A stretch of 37,275 nt of DNA from Candidatus Falkowiibacteriota bacterium (GCA_018693855.1 JABHMO010000017.1:1-37275); one strand, 5' to 3'. Positions 15,981 through 24,824 are shown, numbered from the stretch's first letter. The notes: generated by a model not told the origin, from the sequence alone. Made by a program: numbers and translations.

Positions 15981-16610
15981 ATGATGCAAGCAAAATTATA
16001 TAATCAAAGTGGTGAAGAAAAAGGAGAAGTTAAATTGAATCCTGATATTTTTGAAGTTGAAGCGAATGACTCTTTGGTTCATCAAGTATATGTTTGCTTA
16101 GAAGCAAATAAAAGACAAGTATTAGCTCATACAAAAGATAGAAGTGCTGTTCGAGGTGGTGGTGCTAAGCCTTGGAAACAAAAAGGAACTGGTCGAGCTC
16201 GACATGGTTCTAGGCGGTCTCCTCTATGGGCTGGTGGTGGTGTTACTTTTGGACCAACCAACGAAAGAAACTTTGCAAAAAAGATTAATAAGAAAATGAA
16301 AAGAAAAGCAACTCTAGTTTTACTTTCAGACAAGGCAAGAGAGAACTGGTTGAACGTTGTTGAAGAATTCAAATTTGATAAACCAAAAACTCAGATTTTT
16401 AGTAAATTATTTAATACATTAAAATTGAAGAATGCTCTAGTTGTTATTGAAGGACCTGATCAAAATGTTGTTAATTCAGTTAGTAATATTGAAAAAACTC
16501 AGGTTATTACAGCGGACAGTCTAGGTGTAAGTGATTTATTGAAATATAAGAATATAATTTTTACAAAGAAAGCATTAGAAAAGTTAGATAAAGTTTTACT
16601 AAATAAATAG
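15981..16610 (+). CDS. rplD: Ribosomal protein L4
   Basis: This 209-aa large-subunit protein starts MMQAKLYNQSGEEKGEV (Met2 is equally possible). It carries the extended loop RSAVRGGGAKPWKQKGTGRA and RHGSRRSPLWAGGG that lines the peptide exit tunnel, where macrolide-resistance changes occur. The C-terminal half is divergent but complete. L4 represses the S10 operon in E. coli, so it is a candidate ligand for the leader hairpin ahead of rplC. That link is inference. Confidence 0.97.
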   Translation: MMQAKLYNQSGEEKGEVKLNPDIFEVEANDSLVHQVYVCLEANKRQVLAHTKDRSAVRGGGAKPWKQKGTGRARHGSRRSPLWAGGGVTFGPTNERNFAKKINKKMKRKATLVLLSDKARENWLNVVEEFKFDKPKTQIFSKLFNTLKLKNALVVIEGPDQNVVNSVSNIEKTQVITADSLGVSDLLKYKNIIFTKKALEKLDKVLLNK

Positions 16611-16611
16611 T

Positions 16612-17082
16612 ATGGGAATTTTTTCAAAAAATAAAAACGATGATAAGCAATCAGATAAGAAATCTGCTGATGTTAAAGTTGATGAAAAGGCAGTAGTTAA
16701 AGACGTAGCTGAAGAAACTGAAAAGAAAAAAGTCGTAGCAAAGCCAAAAGTAGCTTCTCGTGTTGAGAAAGGTGGAAAAGTGAAAAAGAAAGAAGACCCA
16801 AATGCTTATAAAGTCATTTCATTTCCATTGATTTCAGAAAAAGCAACAGATCTAGCAATGATTGGAAAATACGTTTTCGTAGTTCCAAAATCATCAAACA
16901 AATCTGAAATTCAAAAAGCGGTTGAAAGTATTTACGGAGTAAAAGTTATCAAATTAAATATTATTCAGAAACAAGGAAAACGAGTTAGAGCTGGACGAAA
17001 ATTTGGTAAACAAAAAGACATTAAAAAAGCGATTGTTACAATTGCTAAAGGACAAAAAATTGAAGTTTACGAAGGAGTCTAA
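16612..17082 (+). CDS. rplW: Ribosomal protein L23 with long charged N-terminus
   Basis: The L23 core begins near residue 65 (YKVISFPLISEKAT) and continues through IYGVKVIKLNIIQKQGK and GRKFGKQKDIKKAIVTI. It docks SRP and trigger factor at the tunnel exit. The first 62 residues are a Lys/Asp/Glu/Val-rich extension with no family counterpart, making 156 aa against about 100 in E. coli. The start (1 bp after rplD) is the only one that keeps the gene spacing tight, but an internal start cannot be excluded. Confidence 0.95.
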   Translation: MGIFSKNKNDDKQSDKKSADVKVDEKAVVKDVAEETEKKKVVAKPKVASRVEKGGKVKKKEDPNAYKVISFPLISEKATDLAMIGKYVFVVPKSSNKSEIQKAVESIYGVKVIKLNIIQKQGKRVRAGRKFGKQKDIKKAIVTIAKGQKIEVYEGV

Positions 17083-17096
17083 AATAATAAATTAAT

Positions 17097-17942
17097 ATGC
17101 CGATAAAAGTATACAAACCAATTAGTAATGCTAGACGAAAAATGAGTGTCTGTGATTTTTCTGATTTGACAAAAAAGGCTCCAGAGAAAAAATTGTTACA
17201 GATTATTAAAAAATCAGGTGGTAGAAATAATCAAGGTAAAATTACTGTTCGACATATTGGTGGTGGAAATAAACAGTTTTATAGAAAAATTGATTTCAAA
17301 AGAGATAAATTTGATATTCCTGCAAAAATTGCTTCTCTTGAATATGATCCAAGTCGAGCTGCAAGAATTGCTTTACTACATTACAATGATGGTGAAAAAA
17401 GATATATTATTGCTCCAGTGAAAGTAAAGGTAGGTGACCATGTTATTTCATCTGAAAAGAAAGTCGAAGTAAAGAATGGTAATGTTACAAGATTAGAAAA
17501 TATTCCAATTGGTACATTGGTAAGTCATATAGAACTAGTTCCAGGTAAAGGAGCTGAAATCGTAAGATCAGCTGGTGCTTGGTCAAAGCTAATGGCAGTA
17601 GAAGGAAAGTATGCTCAATTAAGATTGCCTTCAACTGAAATTAGATTAGTTCCAAAAGAATCTCTCGCAATGATTGGACAGGTAAGTAATCCTGAAAACA
17701 TGCATATCAAAATTGGTAAGGCCGGAAGAAAACGACACATGGGAATAAAACCAACTGTTCGTGGTAAGGCTATGAACCCTTGTGATCACCCTCATGGTGG
17801 TGGTGAAGGTGGATGTCCAATTGGTATGAAACATCCAAAGACACCTTGGGGTAAACCAGCGTTAGGTGTTAAAACAAGAAGAGGAAATAAATTTTCAGAT
17901 AAATTAATCGTAAGCAGAAGAAAGAAAAAGCGAAGAAAGTAA
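17097..17942 (+). CDS. rplB: Ribosomal protein L2
   Basis: This 281-aa protein helps form the peptidyl-transferase centre. The signature stretch around [13 protein letters not shown] (containing the critical His) is intact, and [19 protein letters not shown] and the basic C-terminus [13 protein letters not shown] are typical. Length and order after rplW are normal. An 86-bp spacer to rpsS carries a TAGCCTCCTA array. Confidence 0.98.
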   Translation: MPIKVYKPISNARRKMSVCDFSDLTKKAPEKKLLQIIKKSGGRNNQGKITVRHIGGGNKQFYRKIDFKRDKFDIPAKIASLEYDPSRAARIALLHYNDGEKRYIIAPVKVKVGDHVISSEKKVEVKNGNVTRLENIPIGTLVSHIELVPGKGAEIVRSAGAWSKLMAVEGKYAQLRLPSTEIRLVPKESLAMIGQVSNPENMHIKIGKAGRKRHMGIKPTVRGKAMNPCDHPHGGGEGGCPIGMKHPKTPWGKPALGVKTRRGNKFSDKLIVSRRKKKRRK

Positions 17943-17993
17943 AATGTAGGAAATAGGTCGGTTGGTATCTGGATGTTGGTTAAGAAATTTAAC

Positions 17994-18023
17994 TAGCCTC
18001 CTATAGCCTCCTATAGCCTCTTA
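17994..18023 (+). repeat. TAGCCTCCTA array ahead of rpsS
   Basis: Three exact 10-bp units (TAGCCTCCTA twice, then TAGCCTCTTA) end 5 nt before the rpsS ATG, where a Shine-Dalgarno would normally lie. The complementary strand reads TAGGAGGCTA. Confidence 0.8.
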
Positions 18024-18028
18024 ATATT

Positions 18029-18307
18029 ATGTCTAGAAGTGTAAAAAAAGGACCATATATCGATGAAAAACTGTTAAAAAAAGTTGAGAAATTAGGACAA
18101 GGAAATAAAACAGTTATTAAAACATGGTCACGAAGCGCAACCATTACTCCACAAATGGTAGGATTTATTTTTGGAGTACATAATGGGAAAGACTTTATTG
18201 AGGTTTGCGTTGTTGAAAACATGGTTGGACATAAGTTGGGTGAATTTTCTCCCACACGAAAATTTGTTGGGCATGGTGGTAAAATGGCAAAAGATCAAAA
18301 GAAATAA
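18029..18307 (+). CDS. rpsS: Ribosomal protein S19
   Basis: This 92-aa head protein has the standard start [18 protein letters not shown] and the blocks [14 protein letters not shown] and [16 protein letters not shown]. It is normal in length. It is flanked by two repeat-bearing spacers: the TAGCCTCCTA array upstream and an inverted repeat downstream. Confidence 0.97.
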   Translation: MSRSVKKGPYIDEKLLKKVEKLGQGNKTVIKTWSRSATITPQMVGFIFGVHNGKDFIEVCVVENMVGHKLGEFSPTRKFVGHGGKMAKDQKK

Positions 18308-18410
18308 TGCGTTACAGATGTACAGATTTGTGTGCAGATTGTACAGATTAAAATAAAGAATTTTTATCTGTACAATCTGTATAATGATCTGTAAATCAGT
18401 ACCCTAATAT
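18308..18410 (+). repeat. TACAGAT repeats and large inverted repeat rpsS-rplV
   Basis: Repeats of about 10 bp (GTTACAGAT, GTACAGATTT, GTGTGCAGATT, GTACAGATTA) are followed by their inverse. CAGATTGTACAGAT (18335-18348) pairs perfectly with ATCTGTACAATCTG (18366-18379), with extra A/T pairs inside, so the transcript should fold into a long hairpin. There is no T-run. Confidence 0.75.
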
Positions 18411-18938
18411 ATGCAAGTTAAAGCTAAAGTTAAACATTTAAGAATTAGTGCACGAAAAGCCCGATTGGTTGTCAATGAGGTAAGAGGTTTAGATTTGAAT
18501 GAAGCAATGAATAAATTAGCGATTATTGATAAAAAAGCAGTCACATTTGTTGATAAACTATTGAAAAGTGCCGCTGCTAACGCAAAAGAAAATAATGAAT
18601 TAGAATTAGAAAATCTATACATTAAAGATATTAGAGTTGATGAAGGTCAAACCTTCTATAGATGGATGCCAAGAGCTCATGGACGAGCAACTCCAAAAAG
18701 AAAAAAGACATGTCATATCAGTGTTATTCTAGAAGAAAAGAAAGCAACTAAGCCAAAAGCTGAAAAGAAACAAACTGAGATTGCAACAACTAAGCTTGAT
18801 ATGGACAATGAAAAAGAAGTTAAAGAGTTAACCTCTGATAAAAAAGATGATAATAAGGATACAAAAGAAACTGGACCAAAAGGGCCACAAGATAAAGGTA
18901 TGCTTAAGAAAATGTTTAGACGAAAATCAGGAATGTAA
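18411..18938 (+). CDS. rplV: Ribosomal protein L22 with long charged C-terminus
   Basis: The L22 core (residues 1-105) shows KVKHLRISARKARLV, an AANAKENN segment and the tunnel hairpin YRWMPRAHGRATPKRKKT. The last 65 or so residues are a Lys/Glu/Asp/Thr-rich tail ending MLKKMFRRKSGM, absent from standard L22 (110 aa). There is no Shine-Dalgarno before the ATG. Confidence 0.96.
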   Translation: MQVKAKVKHLRISARKARLVVNEVRGLDLNEAMNKLAIIDKKAVTFVDKLLKSAAANAKENNELELENLYIKDIRVDEGQTFYRWMPRAHGRATPKRKKTCHISVILEEKKATKPKAEKKQTEIATTKLDMDNEKEVKELTSDKKDDNKDTKETGPKGPQDKGMLKKMFRRKSGM

Positions 18939-18959
18939 TATTTATATAAAAAATAAAAT

Positions 18960-19673
18960 ATGGGAAAAAAAGTAAATCCAATTATATTTCGAATGAACCA
19001 AACTAGAACTTGGGATTCTAAATGGTTTTCTGTTAGAGATTTTAAGAAATTGCTTAGACAGGATATTGAAATTAAAAAGTACATGAATGGAAAATTGTCA
19101 CAAGCTTTTATTTCCAAAATTGTTATTGAACGAACAGCAAAATCTGTAAATATTAATATAACGGCAGGTAGACCGGGTGTTATTATCGGAAGAGGTGGTG
19201 TTGGTATTGAAGAGTTGAAAAAAGAAATTAGTAGAAAATTTGTTAAAGATATAAAAATGGGTGTAAATATTGGGATTAAAGAAGTCACTAATCCAAACTT
19301 AGACGCAGCTATAATTTCACAGAGCGTAAAATTGGATATCGAAAAAAGAATGCCATTTAGACGTGCTATGAAGCAAGCTATTGGTAAGGTTGAAAAAGCA
19401 AGAGCCAAGGGAGTTAAAGTTCAAGTCTCAGGTAGATTGAACGGTGTTGAAATCGCTAGAAGTGAAAAACTAACATCTGGTAACGTTCCATTACATACTC
19501 TCCGAGCTGATATTGATTATGCTTTTTGTGAAGCTAACACTATTTATGGTGTGATCGGTATTAAAGTATGGATTTACAAAGGAGATGTTTTTGCTAAATC
19601 TAAAGACGATGAAAAGAAGGACGAAGAGAGTTCAAAAGAATCAAAAAATAATAGTAACAAGGTAAATATTTAA
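18960..19673 (+). CDS. rpsC: Ribosomal protein S3
   Basis: This 237-aa protein sits at the mRNA entry site and has helicase activity with S4 and S5. It begins [23 protein letters not shown] and has a type II KH domain with [19 protein letters not shown]. The C-terminal domain has [20 protein letters not shown] and is followed by about 25 Lys/Glu/Ser/Asn-rich residues. rplP begins 1 bp after its stop. Confidence 0.97.
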   Translation: MGKKVNPIIFRMNQTRTWDSKWFSVRDFKKLLRQDIEIKKYMNGKLSQAFISKIVIERTAKSVNINITAGRPGVIIGRGGVGIEELKKEISRKFVKDIKMGVNIGIKEVTNPNLDAAIISQSVKLDIEKRMPFRRAMKQAIGKVEKARAKGVKVQVSGRLNGVEIARSEKLTSGNVPLHTLRADIDYAFCEANTIYGVIGIKVWIYKGDVFAKSKDDEKKDEESSKESKNNSNKVNI

Positions 19674-19674
19674 T

Positions 19675-20088
19675 ATGTTAATGCCAAAAAAAACAAAACA
19701 CAGAAAATGGCACAAAGGACGAGGTCGAAAGAAAGATTCTGTTGCAACAAGAATTACTAAGGTTGATTTTGGAGAGTTTGCATTAAAAGCAACTACCCCA
19801 GCATGGATTAATTCAAGACAGATCGAAGCAGCTAGAAGAGCAATGACTAGATATGTGAAAAGAGGCGGTAAAATTTGGATTAGAATTTTTCCTGATAAAC
19901 CAATTACTCAAAAAGGTTCACAAGCAACTATGGGTAGTGGTAAAGGTTCTCCTGAATACTTTGTAGCTATTGTTAAACCTGGAACAATTTTATTTGAAAT
20001 CGCTGGTGTTTCTGAAGAGTTAGCAAGAGAAGCTATGAGACTTGCAGCACATAAGTTACCTGTTAAAACTAGATTTATTGCTAAATAG
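19675..20088 (+). CDS. rplP: Ribosomal protein L16
   Basis: This 137-aa protein positions tRNA in the A site. The start [16 protein letters not shown] aligns with E. coli L16 (MLQPKRTKFRKMHKGR), so the first ATG is kept over the internal one at 19681. [17 protein letters not shown] and the C-terminal EEL...AAHKLPVKT are as expected. Confidence 0.97.
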   Translation: MLMPKKTKHRKWHKGRGRKKDSVATRITKVDFGEFALKATTPAWINSRQIEAARRAMTRYVKRGGKIWIRIFPDKPITQKGSQATMGSGKGSPEYFVAIVKPGTILFEIAGVSEELAREAMRLAAHKLPVKTRFIAK

Positions 20089-20097
20089 AAATTATAT

Positions 20098-20289
20098 ATG
20101 AAAAATAAAGAGTTAAAAGGTAAATCAACAGAAGAATTACAAAAATTGTATAATCAGTATTGTAGTAAAACTCAAGAACTTAATTTTAAGATTGCAAATA
20201 AACAAGTTAAAAATATTAGAGAAGTTCGAGAGAATAAGAAGACTATTGCAAGAATATTAACTCTATTAAATCAAAAGAAAGCTAAATAA
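20098..20289 (+). CDS. rpmC: Ribosomal protein L29
   Basis: This 63-aa two-helix protein at the tunnel exit starts [18 protein letters not shown] and contains [19 protein letters not shown], the conserved C-terminal helix. The length is normal and it lies between rplP and rpsQ as usual. Confidence 0.95.
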   Translation: MKNKELKGKSTEELQKLYNQYCSKTQELNFKIANKQVKNIREVRENKKTIARILTLLNQKKAK

Positions 20290-20294
20290 TTAAT

Positions 20295-20555
20295 ATGTCA
20301 GAAACTAAGAAAATTTTAAGACAATTAACAGGTGAAGTTGTAAGTACTAAAATGGACAAAACCATTATTGTTAAGGTTGAACGAGTTGTTAAACATAAAA
20401 TTTATGGTAAACAGTTTTCAGTTAGCAAAAGATACAAAGTTCACGATGCAACAAAGCAAGCAAATTTAGGAAATATCGTGTTAATTGAACAATGTAGACC
20501 ATTAAGTAAAGACAAAAGATTTAGATTAATTAAAGTTCTAAAAGATCGTAAATAG
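20295..20555 (+). CDS. rpsQ: Ribosomal protein S17
   Basis: This 86-aa primary 16S rRNA-binding protein has an OB fold. LTGEVVSTKMDKTIIVKVER and the block VHDATKQANLGNIVLIEQCRPLS are typical. The start is 5 bp after rpmC. Confidence 0.97.
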   Translation: MSETKKILRQLTGEVVSTKMDKTIIVKVERVVKHKIYGKQFSVSKRYKVHDATKQANLGNIVLIEQCRPLSKDKRFRLIKVLKDRK

Positions 20556-20652
20556 GCATTTCTAAACTTGATTTACTGATATCAACTGATACAACATGAT
20601 AGTTATCAGTGGAATCACGTAGAGATCAAGTTGATCATGTTTCGATATACAT
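20556..20652 (+). repeat. Spacer rpsQ-rplN with nested inverted repeats
   Basis: ACTTGAT (upstream) pairs with ATCAAGT (near 20625-20632). Inside that pair ACTGATA pairs with TATCAGT. Several CTGATA/TATCA motifs recur. The whole spacer could fold as one branched hairpin in the polycistronic mRNA. Confidence 0.55.
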
Positions 20653-21024
20653 ATGATACAAGTAGAATCAATAGTAAAATCAGCCGATAACTCTGGAGCA
20701 AAAAGAATCCAGTGCATTAAGGTACTTGGTGGTTACAAAAAACGATACGCAAAGATCGGCGACGTTATTACTGTTACAATAAAAGAAGCAAGACCTCATA
20801 GTATGGTTAAAAAGGGAGAAGTTTTGCACGCAGTTGTTGTTAGAACTCGAAAAGAAACTAGAAGACCTGATGGTTCATATATCAGATTTGATGATAATGC
20901 TGTTGTAATTATTGATAGAGAAAATAAAGAACCAAAAGGAACTAGAATCTTTGGTCCAATTGCAAGAGAAGTGAGAAAAAAAGGATTTAATAAAATTATT
21001 TCATTAGCTCCTGAAGTTTTATAA
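20653..21024 (+). CDS. rplN: Ribosomal protein L14
   Basis: This 123-aa large-subunit protein forms a bridge to 16S rRNA. It has [40 protein letters not shown] and [21 protein letters not shown], all standard. The length is as in other bacteria (122-123 aa). Confidence 0.98.
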   Translation: MIQVESIVKSADNSGAKRIQCIKVLGGYKKRYAKIGDVITVTIKEARPHSMVKKGEVLHAVVVRTRKETRRPDGSYIRFDDNAVVIIDRENKEPKGTRIFGPIAREVRKKGFNKIISLAPEVL

Positions 21025-21060
21025 GGTTACAGATTTAGTTAAATCTATACCACAATTAAT

Positions 21061-21420
21061 ATGAAATTAAAAAAAGGCGATAAAGTTCAAATCATCACCG
21101 GAAAAGATAGAGTTAAAAAGACTAAGAAAGGTGATAAAACGAATAAAGGCAACCAAGGCAAAGTGCTACAAGTTTTAGATACCAAAGAAAAGGTTGTTGT
21201 TGAAGGATTAAATTTAAGATTCAAACATGTTAAACCTAGAAAAGAAGGTGAGAAGGGACAACGGATTGAATTTCCGGCACCTATTAATCTTTCAAATGTA
21301 ATGTTGATTTGTCCTAAATGTAGTAAGGCTGTTAGGGTTGAATACAAACTATTAGATACAGATGTTAAAGGCAAGAAGAAGGTACGAATTTGTAAAAAAT
21401 GTAAAGAAGCAATTGACTAG
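21061..21420 (+). CDS. rplX: Ribosomal protein L24 with zinc-ribbon-like tail
   Basis: This 119-aa assembly-initiator protein has an N-terminal KOW motif (MKLKKGDKVQIITGKDRVKK, then KGNQGKVLQVL). The C-terminal part has two CxxC pairs (CPKC near residue 84, CKKC near residue 112), which would hold a zinc ion. E. coli L24 lacks these, but other bacterial L24 proteins have them. Confidence 0.96.
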   Translation: MKLKKGDKVQIITGKDRVKKTKKGDKTNKGNQGKVLQVLDTKEKVVVEGLNLRFKHVKPRKEGEKGQRIEFPAPINLSNVMLICPKCSKAVRVEYKLLDTDVKGKKKVRICKKCKEAID

Positions 21421-21490
21421 ACAGTCTATAATTCTAATGACACTTGTTTCTAAAAAATAATCATTAACAGAAACAATCTTATAACTTAAT

Positions 21491-22048
21491 ATGAATAATT
21501 TATATAAACAATATAACGAACTGGTTGTTCCAAAATTAATGGAAGAATTTGGTTGCAAAAATAGATTTCAAGTACCTCAGTTGAAAAAGATTGTGATTAA
21601 TGTTGGTGTTGGTTCAAGATTAAAAGATAAAGAATATTTAAAAACAGTAAAAAATACTTTAGAACGAATTACAGGTCAAAAACCTGTTGAAACAGTTGCT
21701 CGAAAATCAATTTCAAATTTCAAAATCAGAGATGGTATGGTTGTGGGAGTAAAGGTTACTCTTAGAGGTACGAAAATGTGGGATTTTATTGAGAAATTGG
21801 TCAAAGTAACTCTGCCTCGTGTGCGAGATTTTCGAGGTGTTTCTAGAGACAGTTTTGATAATTCTGGTAACTATTCTTTAGGTTTTAATGAGCACGTTGC
21901 GTTTCCTGAAATTCAACAAGATGAAGTAGAATCTGTACATGGTTTAGAGGTTAATCTAACTATTGATTCAAATAATAAGGAAGAATCATTTAGAGCTCTA
22001 GAGTTAATTGGATTCCCATTTAAAAAGAATATAAAAGAAAATAAATAA
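21491..22048 (+). CDS. rplE: Ribosomal protein L5
   Basis: This 185-aa 5S-rRNA-binding protein has KKIVINVGVG near the start, then TGQKPVETVARKSISNFKIRDG split over the loop. LPRVRDFRGVSRDSFDNSGNY and FPEIQQDEV are the family signatures. The length is normal. Confidence 0.98.
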   Translation: MNNLYKQYNELVVPKLMEEFGCKNRFQVPQLKKIVINVGVGSRLKDKEYLKTVKNTLERITGQKPVETVARKSISNFKIRDGMVVGVKVTLRGTKMWDFIEKLVKVTLPRVRDFRGVSRDSFDNSGNYSLGFNEHVAFPEIQQDEVESVHGLEVNLTIDSNNKEESFRALELIGFPFKKNIKENK

Positions 22049-22056
22049 TATAGAAT

Positions 22057-22242
22057 ATGGCAACTAAGTCACAAGTAGCAAAATCAAATAAAAAGGTAAA
22101 ATTTTCAACAAGACAAGTTAATAGATGTTGGAAATGTGGAAGACGACACGGTCACCTAAGAAAATTTGGTGTTTGTCGTATTTGTTTTCGAGAATTAGCA
22201 GAAAGAGGTGAGATCCCTGGAATTACAAAGGCTAGTTGGTAA
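22057..22242 (+). CDS. rpsN: Ribosomal protein S14, zinc-binding type
   Basis: This 61-aa S14 has a zinc finger formed by CWKC and CRIC pairs (about residues 25-28 and 41-44). It ends [11 protein letters not shown], the canonical S14 ending. It is the short zinc form (type Z) rather than the about 100-aa zinc-free form. The start is 8 bp after rplE. Confidence 0.97.
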   Translation: MATKSQVAKSNKKVKFSTRQVNRCWKCGRRHGHLRKFGVCRICFRELAERGEIPGITKASW

Positions 22243-22286
22243 TAAATTTACTATTCATTCAATATTTTTATAAAATTATAATATTT

Positions 22287-22673
22287 ATGACAGATCCAAT
22301 TGCAGACATGCTAACAAGAATTAGAAATGCTTATATGGTCAGTAAGCCTACTGTTTTAATTCCTCATTCTAAGATTAAATTGTCTATTGCTCAGATTCTA
22401 AAACAAGAAAGATACATCACTGATGTAGCTGTTGTTGATGATAATTTTAAAAGTATACAGATTAAATTAAGATATAATAAAAAAGTATCAGCAATAGAGA
22501 ATATTCAAAGAGTAAGTAAAGGTGGAAGACGGATTTATGCAGGAAAAGAAGAGTTACCAAAAGTATTAAATAATTATGGTATAGCAATCGTATCAACTTC
22601 TAAAGGCCTAATGACAAATAAAGAAGCACATAAGCAAGGCATTGGCGGAGAAGTTTTATGCGAAATTTACTAA
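22287..22673 (+). CDS. rpsH: Ribosomal protein S8
   Basis: The start at 22287 (MTDPIADMLTRIRNAY) matches the family. An in-frame extension back to 22236 would overlap rpsN and has no counterpart. The 128-aa product has SKIKLSIAQILKQERYI, QRVSKGGRRIY and IAIVSTSKGLMTNKEAHKQG, closing with GGEVLCEIY. Confidence 0.97.
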   Translation: MTDPIADMLTRIRNAYMVSKPTVLIPHSKIKLSIAQILKQERYITDVAVVDDNFKSIQIKLRYNKKVSAIENIQRVSKGGRRIYAGKEELPKVLNNYGIAIVSTSKGLMTNKEAHKQGIGGEVLCEIY

Positions 22674-22713
22674 ATAAATTATATTAGAAAGCATTAGTGC
22701 TAGATTGGACATT

Positions 22714-22743
22714 AAGCCCTCTTTAGCCTTCTCTAGCCCTCTA
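22714..22743 (+). repeat. TAGCC(T/C)TC array ahead of rplF
   Basis: Three 10-bp units (AAGCCCTCTT, TAGCCTTCTC, TAGCCCTCTA) end 11 nt before the rplF ATG. They belong to the same family as the arrays at rpsS, rplO, secY and pilC. Confidence 0.75.
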
Positions 22744-22754
22744 ATTAATATAGT

Positions 22755-23303
22755 ATGTCTAGAATCGGAAAAAAACCAATAGAGATCCCAACTGGTGTTT
22801 CAGTAACGATTGAAAACAACACCGTAAAAGTGAAGGGACCTAAAGGAGAGTTGAGTCAAGAGATTCATGCTTTAGTTAAGGTTGAGCAAGTTGAAAATCA
22901 ATTGATTGTTAGTATTAAAGATGAGGAAAATCATAAAGAAAAAGCACTTTGGGGACTATTTAGAAGCTTGGTAAATAACATGATTTTAGGTGTAACTGAA
23001 GGATTTGAAAAAAGTCTAGAAATTAATGGAGTTGGTTATAAATCTTCAATGAGTGGTAAAAATTTAATATTAAATGTTGGATTTTCTCACCCAGTTGAAT
23101 TTGCTATTCCTGAAGGAATTGAATGTAAGGTTGAAAAAAATGTAATCACTATCAACGGAATCAGTAAACAGATGGTTGGTGAGGTTGCTGCAAATATTAG
23201 AAAAGTTAAAAAGCCAGAACCGTATAAAGGAAAAGGAATTAAATATACTGATGAAATAATCAGACGTAAAGCTGGTAAAGCTGCTGCAAAAGCTGCTGCA
23301 TAA
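22755..23303 (+). CDS. rplF: Ribosomal protein L6
   Basis: This 182-aa protein has two related domains. MSRIGKKPIEIPTGVSV opens it, ALWGLFRSLVNNMILGVTEG ends the first domain, and the second ends with KPEPYKGKGIKYTDE and an Ala/Lys tail. The length is normal. Confidence 0.98.
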   Translation: MSRIGKKPIEIPTGVSVTIENNTVKVKGPKGELSQEIHALVKVEQVENQLIVSIKDEENHKEKALWGLFRSLVNNMILGVTEGFEKSLEINGVGYKSSMSGKNLILNVGFSHPVEFAIPEGIECKVEKNVITINGISKQMVGEVAANIRKVKKPEPYKGKGIKYTDEIIRRKAGKAAAKAAA

Positions 23304-23308
23304 AAAAT

Positions 23309-23662
23309 ATGAATAAAGAACAAAAAATTAAAGTAACTAATCGAATACAACGGGCAAATAAAACCAGAGCTAAGCTTAGCAATTCTGATTTGCCTAGATT
23401 AAGCGTGCATAGAAGTTTAAAACATATTAGTGCGCAGATTATTAATGGACAAAAAACTATTTGCAGTGTTAATGATACACAAATCAAAGAATCAAAAGGT
23501 AAGAAACCTATGGAAATCGCAGTTTTGGTTGGTTCTCAATTAGCAAAAAAAGCATTAGATAATAAAGTCGATAAAGTTGTTTTTGACAGAGCTTATTACA
23601 AGTTTCACGGTAGAGTAAAAGCTTTGGCTGACGCTGCACGTGAAGCAGGATTAAAATTTTAA
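23309..23662 (+). CDS. rplR: Ribosomal protein L18
   Basis: This 117-aa 5S-rRNA-binding protein has RANKTRAKLSNSDLPRLSVHRS. Near the end are KVVFDRAYYKFHGRVKALAD and AAREAGLKF, the standard C-terminal block. The start is 5 bp after rplF. Confidence 0.97.
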   Translation: MNKEQKIKVTNRIQRANKTRAKLSNSDLPRLSVHRSLKHISAQIINGQKTICSVNDTQIKESKGKKPMEIAVLVGSQLAKKALDNKVDKVVFDRAYYKFHGRVKALADAAREAGLKF

Positions 23663-23672
23663 TTAATTTATT

Positions 23673-24275
23673 ATGGAAAATAATAATAAAGACAATAGAT
23701 CAAGAAGAAAATTTGTAAAAAGAGAAGCTCCTGAGTTTGATCAGAAGATTATTGATTTGGCTAGAGTTACTCGTGTGATGGCTGGTGGTAAAAGAATGAG
23801 ATTTCGAGCAACAGTTGCGATTGGAAATAAAAAAGGCAAAATGGGAATTGGTGTTGCAAAAGGAAAAGACGTTGCAATCGCTGTTAACAAAGCAGCTAAT
23901 AGAGCTAAAAAGAATACTGTTTTAGTTCCTATTATGAATGAAACAATTCCGCATGTTGTTAGAATTAAATTCAAAGCAGCAAAACTACTACTAAAACCAG
24001 CCCCAAAAGGAACAGCGGTAAAAGCTGGTGGTGCAGTTCGGGTAATGTTAGAATTAGCAGGTGTACCGAATGTTGTTGCGAAAATTTTAGGTACAAATAA
24101 TAAAATGAATAACGTGAAAGCTTTAATGTTAGCAGTTAGTCAACTAAGAACAGAGCCTCTTCGAAAAGAAAAAGTTGCTAAAGAAAAGAAAGCTCCAAAA
24201 GAAGTGACTGAAAAAAAAGAAGTTGCTAAGAAAAAAACAGAAGAGAAAGTAGAACCTAAAAAAGACGATAAATAA
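23673..24275 (+). CDS. rpsE: Ribosomal protein S5 with charged C-terminus
   Basis: This 200-aa small-subunit fidelity protein has the double-stranded RNA-binding-like segment RVMAGGKRMRFRATVAIGN, KKGKMGIGVAKGKDVAIAVN and the block PAPKGTAVKAGGAVRVMLEL. The last 35 or so residues are Lys/Glu/Ala-rich. rpmD (L30), which usually follows rpsE, is missing; the next gene is rplO. Confidence 0.97.
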   Translation: MENNNKDNRSRRKFVKREAPEFDQKIIDLARVTRVMAGGKRMRFRATVAIGNKKGKMGIGVAKGKDVAIAVNKAANRAKKNTVLVPIMNETIPHVVRIKFKAAKLLLKPAPKGTAVKAGGAVRVMLELAGVPNVVAKILGTNNKMNNVKALMLAVSQLRTEPLRKEKVAKEKKAPKEVTEKKEVAKKKTEEKVEPKKDDK

Positions 24276-24316
24276 AAACTGGGCTTTGTGCATAGAGTGA
24301 GGAAAGGATTTTTATC

Positions 24317-24346
24317 TAGCCTCCTATAGCCTTCTATAGCCCCCTT
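24317..24346 (+). repeat. TAGCCTCCTA array ahead of rplO
   Basis: Three exact 10-bp units (TAGCCTCCTA, TAGCCTTCTA, TAGCCCCCTT) end 7 nt before the rplO ATG. Confidence 0.8.
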
Positions 24347-24353
24347 ATTCTAT

Positions 24354-24824
24354 ATGGCGATTACATTAGATAATCTAACAAGCAAAAAGAAATCTAGAAA
24401 AAGACTTGGCAGAGGAAATTCATCTGGTAGGGGTACTTATTGTACTCGAGGATTGAAAGGTCAACGAGCTCGATCAGGTGGTAAAAAAGGTCTTAAGTTA
24501 AAAGGGTTTAAACAAAACTTGTTAAATCTTCCAAAATACAAAGGTACAAAAAGTATTCGTCCAAATAATCAAGTGGTGAAACTTTCTGAAATCGAAAAAG
24601 AGTATAAAAAAGATGAACAAGTTACACCAGGTACTTTACTAGAAAAAGGACTTATTTCTAATATCAAAAAACCAGTTAAGATTTTATCAGTTGGAAAACT
24701 TAGTAAATCAGTTGAAATCTTTGACTGTTTACTTTCAGCAAAAGCAAAAGAACTAGTAGAAAAAGCTGGTGGAAAGATCATCTCTATTGAAGAATCTTCA
24801 AAAGATGATACAATTAAAAAATAA
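24354..24824 (+). CDS. rplO: Ribosomal protein L15
   Basis: This 156-aa protein has the glycine/arginine-rich N-terminal arm (RLGRGNSSGRGTYCTRGLKG, then QRARSGGKKGLKLKGF) and a globular C-terminal domain with SAKAKELVEKAGGKI. It directly follows rpsE because L30 is absent. Confidence 0.97.
   Translation: MAITLDNLTSKKKSRKRLGRGNSSGRGTYCTRGLKGQRARSGGKKGLKLKGFKQNLLNLPKYKGTKSIRPNNQVVKLSEIEKEYKKDEQVTPGTLLEKGLISNIKKPVKILSVGKLSKSVEIFDCLLSAKAKELVEKAGGKIISIEESSKDDTIKK

Noticed and set aside
18713-19408. 231-aa minus-strand frame across rplV and rpsC
   Set aside because: It is antisense to two certain ribosomal genes. The hydrophobic composition is an artefact of reversed Lys/Glu-rich codons.
22236-22286. 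Upstream start for rpsH
   Set aside because: It would overlap rpsN and add a hydrophobic stretch not found in S8. The ATG at 22287 fits the family exactly.
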